A stretch of 9,410 nt of DNA, taken from positions 1 to 9,410 of the forward strand of contig JAISGC010000080.1 in assembly GCA_031263295.1 (NCBI GenBank), given 5' to 3'. The translations under genes were made by a program, and so were the position numbers. This document shows, one piece after another, positions 1 to 4,809 of this stretch (within the stretch, counting starts at the first letter, position 1; each line of letters begins with the position of its first letter). The notes below the pieces were generated by a model. It made no database searches and was not told where the DNA came from. It saw only the letters and a list, made by a program, of their open reading frames with translations. This DNA comes from Rickettsiales bacterium. GTDB taxonomy: Bacteria; Pseudomonadota; Alphaproteobacteria; Rs-D84.

Positions 1-41
1 TTATTTCATCCGGCTCCCGAAACACAAACAGGGAGAAAGAA

Positions 42-611
42 ATGAAAAAGAGAATAAGAGAATTAGAGAATAAGAGAATGGATTTTGAGATAAAGGGAAA
101 GCGCGTCCGAACTGCCGCATTCTCTAATTCTCTAATTCTCTTATTCTCTCTTTGCTGCGCGGGCGAAGCCCGCGCGGCGAAGATGTGCCTGGTCGCGCCG
201 GCGACATATTCGTGGAACGCCGCGAATTATATCTGGGCGGTCGGGACGGGCTGCGGGAATGCGGCGAAAGATACCTCGGACCCGACCGCATTGTGCAGCA
301 CGCGGGTCGCCAGCGGCGTCGCGTTCTGCGCGCGGGATACGGGAACCGACGACGGATTTCAGGCGATGGAAAATTGGAGCGGCTATGACGCGAACCTGAA
401 AGGCATGACGGGAACCGGAACGAGCAGCGGCCTCGGCATGGCAAGATTCTGTTTTTGCAGGATGAGCTGGCCAAAGCAGGGCGCGTGGGTCTTTCTGGTT
501 GACTACGGCTCGGCGTCTGATTGCGCTTCGTACTGCGCGGACTACTGCGCGAATGGCGCGGTGGGCAGCGCGGCCTTTCGCTCGGCGGTGCTCGGCCAGC
601 CAGGCTTCTGA
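42..611 (+). CDS. Secreted Cys-rich DGR target protein with C-terminal variable region
   Basis: A 189-residue exported protein. I do not recognise the fold, but it is the target of the DGR in this window. The start at 42 follows a good GGAGAAAGAA ribosome site, and the leader matches that of the paralogue at 6785-7243. Residues about 25-45 form a signal peptide (core SLILLFS, cleavage near GEARA|AK); a repeat insertion makes its n-region unusually long and charged. The mature part has GCGN (70-73), an FCFC pair (137-140) and a CxxxCxxxC run (C161, C165, C169). The last ~42 residues are encoded by the variable repeat, and the reading frame ends 9 bases after it. The paralogue shares AAK(L/M)C, GCGN, the C-x-C pair and CxxxCxxxC. 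Inference: a surface or envelope-exposed binding protein diversified by adenine mutagenesis. No ligand can be deduced. Confidence 0.88.
   Translation: MKKRIRELENKRMDFEIKGKRVRTAAFSNSLILLFSLCCAGEARAAKMCLVAPATYSWNAANYIWAVGTGCGNAAKDTSDPTALCSTRVASGVAFCARDTGTDDGFQAMENWSGYDANLKGMTGTGTSSGLGMARFCFCRMSWPKQGAWVFLVDYGSASDCASYCADYCANGAVGSAAFRSAVLGQPGF
49..149. repeat. GAGAATAAG palindromic element, copy A, inside a signal-peptide coding region
   Basis: Two 32-base arms (49-80 and 118-149) are inverted complements with a single mismatch. Both are built from the unit AGAGAATAAGAGAATT. The left arm is identical over 33 bases to 3738-3770. The element lies just after the ATGAAAAA of the target gene, and its right arm encodes FSNSLILLFS, the hydrophobic core of the signal peptide. 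The frame stays open throughout, as in the Rickettsia palindromic elements that sit in frame within genes. Confidence 0.85.
479..602 (+). other. DGR variable repeat (VR)
   Basis: A 124-base copy of the TR with a constant offset of 746 and no indels. It differs at 14 positions, all opposite TR adenines: nine A-to-G and five A-to-T. It codes for the C-terminal end of the target protein. Its last ~33 bases, from the AAFRSAVL codons on, are identical to the TR and almost free of A. They take the position of the initiation-of-mutagenic-homing (IMH) segment. Confidence 0.95.
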
Positions 612-628
612 CGCAAACCGCAGGGGGT

Positions 629-649
629 TTGGGGGACGAAGTCCCCCAA
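629..649. promoter_or_regulatory. Hairpin downstream of the VR, candidate DGR homing hairpin
   Basis: TTGGGGGAC / GTCCCCCAA form a 9-base-pair stem with a GAA loop, 26 bases after the VR. Some DGRs, including that of Bordetella phage BPP-1, need a hairpin or cruciform just downstream of the IMH for efficient homing. No T-run follows, so it does not look like an intrinsic terminator. GAA-loop hairpins also occur in this window's dispersed repeats, so the role is inferred from position alone. Confidence 0.5.
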
Positions 650-700
650 CGCAAAAAGGGGTTAGGGATTAGGGGTTAGTGGAGCAGGGCCTGACGCGCG

Positions 701-1055
701 GTGTTCCCCTCCTTTGGAGGGGTGGCCCGCGAAGCGGGCCGGGGTGGTGAGGAAGGCAGGCAATGCCAAAACCAAAACAAAAAATTGCAAAGCAATTTTT
801 TGTCATTCCCGCGCAGGCGGGAATAGGGCTTTAAGTCTTATAACGAAAAACTTGTTTCACATACAAATGTAATTGTGAAAACAAGTAGTAGCGAAAAGTA
901 AGGTTTAGAACCCTATTCCCGCTTTCGCGGGAATGACAAAAAATCCTTTCAGGATTTTTTGTTTAGGTTTTGTCAGTGCAAATGTGAAACACCACCCCGC
1001 CCCGCTCCGGGTCTGCGACCCTTCGCAGGGGCACCCCTCCAGAGGAGGGGAACAC
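701..1055. repeat. Large nested palindromic repeat region between VR and TR
   Basis: The outer arms are GTGTTCCCCTCCTTTGGAGG... (701-750) and its imperfect inverted copy (990-1055). Inside lie CAAAACCAAAACAAAAAA-type arms, each with its own hairpin (ATTGC aaa GCAAT at left, ATCCT gaa AGGAT at right). Next come inverted TCATTCCCGCG...CGGGAAT units (near 802-826 and 915-939), around an A+T-rich centre. Stem sequences differ between left and right, yet each stays self-complementary. The same outer family occurs at 7287-7412. I see no credible gene in 612-1224. Confidence 0.8.
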
Positions 1056-1224
1056 CTAATTTGGCACGCGGTGCCTGGAAAACACAAAGGGAGAACATGA
1101 ATCATGACATAACAAAGTTTTGCGGAAACGCACCAACAGGTTCGCGGAAGCGGATGGGAAATAATTCCCGCCGCCAATCCGCGGGCAAGTCCCGCATTCC
1201 GTATGCAGAGCGTCGTCCGTTTTT

Positions 1225-1348
1225 GGGCGCGTGGGTCTTTCAGAATGACAACGACTCGGCGTCTAATTGCGCTTCGAACTGCGCGAACAACTGCGCGAAT
1301 AACGCGGTGAACAACGCGGCCTTTCGCTCGGCGGTGCTCGGCCAGCCA
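1225..1348 (+). other. DGR template repeat (TR)
   Basis: This is the invariant donor for the VR at 479-602. It is rich in AAC/AAT codons: read in the target frame it gives QNDNDSASNC, then repeated ASNC/ANNC units. About 25 adenines are present, and 14 are altered in the VR. Cys codons are TGC and most Ala codons GCG, with no A, so the CxxxCxxxC frame cannot be mutated while the Asn, Asp and Gln positions can. It lies inside an open frame (ATG 1097, stop near 1498) that I do not call as a gene. Confidence 0.95.
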
Positions 1349-1453
1349 ATCTTCGGCAAGTTTTGCGGAACCCGGCCGGTCTGTGCGAATTGCTCCACAG
1401 GATGGAGAGAGAACACTCGCTTGTTTAAGAAGCCAGGAATGCGGGTCTTTCTT

Positions 1454-1475
1454 CGCGCGGCCGATGCGCCGCGCG
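1454..1475 (+). other. GC-rich hairpin downstream of the TR
   Basis: CGCGCGGC (1454-1461) and GCCGCGCG (1468-1475) are perfect complements with a 6-base loop. It lies about 105 bases after the TR, in the transcript segment between TR and accessory gene. In BPP-1 the RNA segment downstream of the TR is needed for cDNA priming and protein binding. A similar role here is inference. Confidence 0.5.
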
Positions 1476-1495
1476 TGGAAAAAAGCACCCGGGGT

Positions 1496-1523
1496 TGACC
1501 TGGGCCGTAACGCGCCCGGGTCA
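1496..1523 (+). other. Second hairpin downstream of the TR
   Basis: TGACCTGGGC and GCCCGGGTCA pair over 10 positions with one G-T wobble, leaving an 8-base loop. It sits just before the accessory gene's ribosome site. It could be the end structure of the TR RNA, or it could attenuate translation. No T-run follows, so a classical terminator is unlikely. Confidence 0.5.
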
Positions 1524-1562
1524 GCAATGACTAACAAAAGCAATAAAGAGAGAAAAACAATC

Positions 1563-1850
1563 ATGCAAAAGTTTTCGGATTTTTCGGAGGAAAAGGGAAC
1601 ATTTCCCGGCGATAAAATAAAGATGGAGCAGATACTCGGCAAGGACATCATCGTCAACGACTTCGCGATTCTGCCGTCGCGGAAAAAGGAGGGCTCGGAT
1701 TATCTGACCCTCGCGTTCGAGATGGACGGCAAGCCGTTCGTCGTCTTCACGGGTTCCGTCGTCCTGGCCAAGCAGTGCGAGAAATACAAAGCCCATTTTC
1801 CATTTTCGGGAAGGATAAAAAAGGTGTGGGATTATTATACTTTTGAGTGA
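1563..1850 (+). CDS. Small DGR accessory protein, possible OB-fold/ssDNA-binding type
   Basis: A 95-residue soluble protein without signal peptide or membrane segment. The start at 1563 is the first sensible ATG after the TR hairpins and follows a weak AAAGAGAGAAAA purine stretch. The body runs KMEQILGKDIIVNDFAILPS (20-39), then alternating beta-like segments YLTLAFEMDGKPFVVFTGS (47-65). The pattern reminds me of small phage proteins annotated as ssDNA-binding or hypothetical, with an IxxxDFxIxPS...FTGSxVL signature; this is recall, not a search. It occupies the TR-to-RT slot where Avd or other DGR accessory proteins lie, but it lacks the helical, basic look of Avd. Inference: it binds TR RNA or cDNA, or assists the RT. 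The gene itself is well supported by length, composition and position. Confidence 0.8.
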   Translation: MQKFSDFSEEKGTFPGDKIKMEQILGKDIIVNDFAILPSRKKEGSDYLTLAFEMDGKPFVVFTGSVVLAKQCEKYKAHFPFSGRIKKVWDYYTFE

Positions 1851-1858
1851 AGGCAGGA

Positions 1859-2018
1859 ACTGCCTGGTGGGGTATTTTTTGATAAAAAATACCAATTGCA
1901 AATTGAAGGGGGCCGGAGGCCTCCTGATAATTTGCAATTTCTTTTTATTTCCTCCGGGGCTCCGCCCCATCGGAAATAAAAAGGGTGTGTTTCATCGAAA
2001 CACACCCCACCAGGCAGT
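1859..2018. repeat. Nested palindromic repeat, ACTGCCTGGTGGGG family
   Basis: The outer arms ACTGCCTGGTGGGG (1859-1872) and CCCCACCAGGCAGT (2005-2018) are perfect inverted copies. Inside are hairpins with different stems: TATTTTTTgaTAAAAAATA, GTGTGTTTcatcGAAACACAC, a GCAAATT/AATTTGC pair and CCGGGGctCCGCCCC. A related copy runs off the window's right end from 9330. It separates the accessory gene from the RT gene and ends only 14 bases before the RT start, so it may affect RT expression. Confidence 0.82.
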
Positions 2019-2032
2019 GCAAAAATAAACAA

Positions 2033-3004
2033 ATGCCCGTCCGCACCAATCTTTGGCCCGCGTTTATCTCCCGCGAAAACTTCTCTCTCGCGGCGTATCG
2101 CGCGCTGCGGAAAAAGGTGAAGACCTCCGAGCTCCTCGCATTCATCGACCACAAGGAAGAACTGACCGAGCGCGCGCGGCAGCTCGTAATCTCCGGCCGA
2201 TTCCGCAGCGCGAAATACACGCATAAAATAATCCACGAGCCCAAGACGCGCGAAATCGCAATCCTTCCGTTCTGGCCGGATCGACTGATTCACCACGCGT
2301 TTATGAATATTCTCGCGCCGATTTGGGACGGGATGTTTATTCGGGATTCATACGCTTGCCGCCCGGGATACGGACTGCACGCGGCGTCGCGCCGATGTAT
2401 GCAGTTCGTCCGGCGCAACAAATATTTTCTGCAATTCGACATCAGGAAGTTTTATCCGACAATCGACACCGATATTTTGATGTCGATAATTCGGCGCAAG
2501 ATAAAGGACGAGCGCCTGTTGCGCGTCGTCCGCGATGTGATTTTTTCTTACGACGGCACCGGCATCCCGATTGGCAATTATTGCAGTCAGTGGTTCGGCA
2601 ATCTATATCTGAACGAGCTGGACAGCTTTGTAAAGCAACGCCTGCGGGTCGCAGACTATATTCGATACTGCGACGACTTTATTTTATTTTCCAGCGACAA
2701 GCGGCAGCTCGGCCGGTGGAAAATCGCAGTTATGGATTTTGTGCGCGGGCGTCTGGGCCAGAACTTTTCGCTGGCCGAAATAGCGCCCGTTTCCGGCGGC
2801 GTGGACTTTCTGGGCTATCGCCATTTTCCGCATCGGATTTTAATGCGCCGCACCAGTCTGATTCGTATGCGCCGGATGCTGCGGCGGATTGCGAAAATGC
2901 CGCGCTTTGTTTGGACGCGCAGCACGCTGATTCGCGGCCGCATCGCCGCCATCCGCGGCTGGATGGCTCATGCCAATTGCAAATCGATTTTTCCCGGACT
3001 ATAA
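2033..3004 (+). CDS. DGR reverse transcriptase
   Basis: A 323-residue RNA-directed DNA polymerase, the usual size for DGR RTs and without maturase or endonuclease domains. Motifs (numbered from the ATG at 2033): FDIRKFYPTID (135-145) with the first catalytic Asp at 136; IGNYCSQ (180-186), the (I/V/L)GxxxSQ form that marks DGR RTs in place of QGxxxSP; YCDD (212-215), the metal-binding Asp pair; and GVDFLGY (256-262). The C-terminal third is very basic, with runs of Arg, which fits RNA binding. I chose 2033 rather than the upstream ATG at 1985, because the latter would translate the palindromic repeat. trmD begins 7 bases after the stop, so read-through transcription into trmD is likely. Confidence 0.95.
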   Translation: MPVRTNLWPAFISRENFSLAAYRALRKKVKTSELLAFIDHKEELTERARQLVISGRFRSAKYTHKIIHEPKTREIAILPFWPDRLIHHAFMNILAPIWDGMFIRDSYACRPGYGLHAASRRCMQFVRRNKYFLQFDIRKFYPTIDTDILMSIIRRKIKDERLLRVVRDVIFSYDGTGIPIGNYCSQWFGNLYLNELDSFVKQRLRVADYIRYCDDFILFSSDKRQLGRWKIAVMDFVRGRLGQNFSLAEIAPVSGGVDFLGYRHFPHRILMRRTSLIRMRRMLRRIAKMPRFVWTRSTLIRGRIAAIRGWMAHANCKSIFPGL

Positions 3005-3011
3005 TGCAAAA

Positions 3012-3746
3012 ATGCATTTCGATATTATAACTTTATTTCCAGAGATGTTTCCGGGAACCCTCGGCGGCGGGGTGGTCGGGCGCGCGCTCGCGGATCGGGT
3101 CTGGTCATACGCCGCGATAAATCCGCGCCAATTCGCCGATAACAATTACGGCGCCGTCGACGATGCCGCATTCGGCGGGACCGACGGCCAGGTCTTGCAG
3201 GCCGAGCCCATCGCGCGCGCTATTGAAAGTTCAATTTGCAAATTGCAAAGTTCAATTAAACCTAAAATAATCTATTTCTCTCCGCGCGGAAAACCTTGGA
3301 CGCAAAAGTCGGCCCGCGAGTTCGCGCGAAATTGCACTTTGCAATTTGCGCATTGCACTTTGATTTGCGGCCGCTACGAGGGCCTGGACCAGCGCGTCAT
3401 CGACGAATACGAAATCGAGGAGATTTCAATCGGCGACTACATCCTTTCCGGCGGTGAAATCGCCGCCCAGGTTTTTATTGACAGCGTCGTTCGGCTGTGC
3501 GATAATGTCCTCCACGGCGGGGCCTCCGCGACCCGAAACGAGAGTTTCGAGATCGGCGGATTGGAGTGGCCTCTCTATACCCGCCCGCACGAATGGCGCG
3601 GACGATTTGTCCCGGAAGTCCTGGTGTCAGGCCACCACGAAAACATATTGAAGTGGAAAAACGAACAATCGGCGGCGATAACGAAACAGCGCCGACCCGA
3701 CCTGTTGGATAACAAAATAAAAGAACAAAAAAATAATAGAGAATAA
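3012..3746 (+). CDS. trmD: tRNA (guanine-N1-)-methyltransferase TrmD
   Basis: SAM-dependent enzyme making m1G37 in tRNAs that read CNN codons; it prevents +1 frameshifts. 244 residues, normal length. Recognised by FDIITLFPEMF (3-13), a modified FGGTDGQ loop (54-60) where many TrmD have GGGPGM, IIYFSPRGK (86-94), the knot signatures CGRYEGLDQRVI (119-130) and SIGDYILSGGE (139-149), NESF (176-179) and LYTRP (188-192). The start at 3012 gives the canonical MHFDIITLFPEMF. Two stretches look expanded by GCAATTTG-type repeats: residues 73-82 and about 106-116; the latter is a near-tandem copy with ATTGCACTTTG repeated 21 bases apart. The stop TAA and last residues are supplied by palindromic element B. 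The usual rpsP-rimM-trmD-rplS order is interrupted upstream by the DGR. Confidence 0.95.
   Translation: MHFDIITLFPEMFPGTLGGGVVGRALADRVWSYAAINPRQFADNNYGAVDDAAFGGTDGQVLQAEPIARAIESSICKLQSSIKPKIIYFSPRGKPWTQKSAREFARNCTLQFAHCTLICGRYEGLDQRVIDEYEIEEISIGDYILSGGEIAAQVFIDSVVRLCDNVLHGGASATRNESFEIGGLEWPLYTRPHEWRGRFVPEVLVSGHHENILKWKNEQSAAITKQRRPDLLDNKIKEQKNNRE
3228..3362 (+). repeat. Short in-gene repeats within trmD
   Basis: AGTTCAATT occurs at 3228-3236 and 3249-3257 around TTTGCAAATTGCAAA. ATTGCACTTTG occurs at 3331-3341 and 3352-3362. Similar GCAAATT/AATTTGC words occur in the repeat at 1859-2018. Both insertions keep the trmD frame open and fall in less conserved stretches of the protein. Confidence 0.6.
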
Positions 3747-3845
3747 GAGAATTAGAGAATAAGAGAATGGAGCGCGGCGAGACCGCAAATACAATTCTCT
3801 TATTCTCTGCAAACGCGAAGCGTTTGCATTCTCTCATTCTCTAAT
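3738..3845. repeat. GAGAATAAG palindromic element, copy B, between trmD and rplS
   Basis: The left arm (3738-3769) is identical to the left arm of copy A. The right arm (about 3794-3845) is split by a perfect hairpin GCAAACGC gaa GCGTTTGC (3809-3827). The left arm contributes the TAA stop of trmD. The right arm ends 23 bases before the rplS start, next to its CGGAG ribosome site. Confidence 0.85.
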
Positions 3846-3868
3846 TTTTTACGGAGTAAAAAATTAAA

Positions 3869-4231
3869 ATGGCAAACATTATAAACAAAATCGAAAAGGC
3901 CCAGATGGAAAAACTGGCCAAAAGCGTCCCCGATTTCAAGGCGGGCGACACGCTCAAAGTCTGGTGCAAAATCAAGGACGGCGACAAGTTCCGGACCCAA
4001 ATGTTCGAGGGCGTCGTCATCGAGCGCTCGGGCAGCGGCGTCAACGCGGCCTTCACGGTCCGCAAGGAATCATACGGCGTCGGCGTCGAACGCAAGTTCC
4101 CGCTCTATTCGCCCGCGGTCGAGAAAATCGAGCGCGTCCGCGTCGGCAAGGTGCGCCGCGCGCGTCTGTTCTTCCTGCGCGCCCTGACCGGCAAGAAGGC
4201 CCGCATCGTCGAGGACCTGTCGAAAAATTAG
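3869..4231 (+). CDS. rplS: 50S ribosomal protein L19
   Basis: 120 residues, normal size. Sits at the 30S-50S interface of the ribosome. Recognised by DFKAGDTLKVWCKIKDGDKFRTQ (starting at residue 22), the FEGVVIERSGSGV segment (49-61), FTVRKESYGVGVER and the basic tail KVRRARLFFLRALTGKKARI. The start at 3869 follows CGGAG at 3851-3855. Order trmD-rplS is the classical one. The stop TAG (4229-4231) and possibly the last codon come from palindromic element C. Confidence 0.97.
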   Translation: MANIINKIEKAQMEKLAKSVPDFKAGDTLKVWCKIKDGDKFRTQMFEGVVIERSGSGVNAAFTVRKESYGVGVERKFPLYSPAVEKIERVRVGKVRRARLFFLRALTGKKARIVEDLSKN

Positions 4232-4366
4232 AGAATAAGAGAACGCGAACGCTTCGCGTTCGCAGAGAATAAGAGAATGGAACTTGTTAAAGCGCTTTTG
4301 CTAAAAATTAAAGCAATGCGGTTTTGTTGCGCCGTATTCTCTTATTCTCTTATTCTCTTATTCTCT
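4227..4366. repeat. GAGAATAAG palindromic element, copy C, spanning the rplS stop to a signal peptide
   Basis: The left part has AGAGAATAAGAGAA (from 4230), a perfect hairpin GCGAACGC ttc GCGTTCGC (4245-4263) and AGAGAATAAGAGAATGG (4264-4280). The right part is a run of ATTCTCTT units (4336-4366). The element supplies the rplS stop codon, the candidate start codon of the next gene (4277) and the hydrophobic core of that gene's signal peptide (FSYSLILLFSF). Confidence 0.82.
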
Positions 4367-4690
4367 TTTGGCGCGGTATGCGCGGAAGAATTGGACGAGA
4401 GCAAATACATCCCGATGCAGTCCGCCAATGTTCGGATTATGAGCAAGCAATCCGGCAAGGCCCAGAGCTATCGCATTCCGGTCGGCAAATCCGTCAAATA
4501 CGAAAAGTTGGAAATCATCGTAAGAAAGTGCTTGGCCGCCGACGAGTTCAGCCCCGAGGACTTCTTTATGTTCGCCGAAATATCGAAGGGCGGGCGGCGC
4601 GCTTTTTCGGGCTGGATGGTTCAGTCCGAGCCCGGCGCGAATCCGTTCCAAGACCCGGATACGGATTTATGGCTGGTCAAATGCGAGTAA
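4277..4690 (+). CDS. DUF2155 family secreted protein
   Basis: 137 residues. The region from about residue 50 fits DUF2155, a periplasmic family of unknown role that I know from Alphaproteobacteria: ANVRIMSKQSGKAQSYRIPV, GKSVKYEKLEIIVRKCL and FSGWMVQSEPGANPFQDPDT followed by DLWLVKC. The signal peptide has core FSYSLILLFSFGAVCA and a likely cleavage VCA|EE near residue 36. The start is uncertain: ATG 4277 lies in the repeat motif AGAGAATGG, while ATG 4316 would give a shorter, typical 23-residue signal peptide but has no clear ribosome site. The hydrophobic core is encoded by the right arm of palindromic element C, in the same frame as in the DGR target. Confidence 0.9.
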   Translation: MELVKALLLKIKAMRFCCAVFSYSLILLFSFGAVCAEELDESKYIPMQSANVRIMSKQSGKAQSYRIPVGKSVKYEKLEIIVRKCLAADEFSPEDFFMFAEISKGGRRAFSGWMVQSEPGANPFQDPDTDLWLVKCE

Positions 4691-4691
4691 G

Positions 4692-4785
4692 GCGGGCTCC
4701 CTCCTGCCCCGCGGACCCGCAGGGTCCAAGCGGGGCGGGAAAGTTTTGCTTGGCAGCTTGCTGCCTAGCAAAACTTGGGTGGGGT
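4692..4785. repeat. GGCTCCCTCCTGCCCC-family nested palindrome
   Basis: An outer stem CCTGCCCCGC / GCGGGGCGGG encloses GGACCC gca GGGTCC. It is followed by a long stem AAGTTTTGCT ... AGCAAAACTT enclosing GGCAG cttg CTGCC, then GGGTGGGG. Related copies, with quite different inner stem sequences, are at 7763-7851 and inverted at 7871-7956. Confidence 0.8.
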
Positions 4786-4809
4786 AATTGATTTATTAAA
4801 GTTGATGAG

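Larger units (their letters stand above)
479..3004 (+). mobile_element. Diversity-generating retroelement (VR, TR, accessory gene, reverse transcriptase)
   Basis: All core DGR parts are present, in one orientation: VR (479-602) at the 3' end of the target gene, TR (1225-1348), a small gene (1563-1850) where accessory factors usually lie, and an RT with DGR-type motifs (2033-3004). In known DGRs the TR transcript is reverse-transcribed with errors at adenines, and the cDNA replaces the VR. The 14 VR/TR differences, all at TR adenines, show that this has happened here. No classical Avd gene is seen. A 160-base palindromic repeat sits between the accessory gene and the RT. No phage structural genes are in view, so the DGR appears to be chromosomal. 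Confidence 0.93.

Noticed and set aside
124..654. Long open frame on the - strand opposite the DGR target
   Set aside because: It is Arg/Pro/Ser-rich, low in complexity and antisense to a well-supported gene with signal peptide and VR; a GC-skew shadow.
676..1055. CRISPR-like or transposon interpretation of the repeat-dense region
   Set aside because: Repeats are inverted and nested, not regularly spaced direct repeats, and no cas gene or transposase is present.
1097..1498. Open reading frame containing the TR, with a GGGAGAA ribosome-like site
   Set aside because: Apart from the TR-encoded part it has no recognisable signal peptide or domain, and an open frame is expected in a GC-rich TR derived from a coding VR. 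Kept as a finding, not called as a gene.
1985..2032. Upstream ATG at 1985 as the RT start
   Set aside because: It would translate the arm of the palindromic repeat and has no supporting ribosome site; the conserved part begins after ATG 2033.
2323..3030. Open frame of 235 codons overlapping the RT gene
   Set aside because: The RT frame carries all catalytic motifs; this frame has no motif and an Arg/Ala-rich composition.
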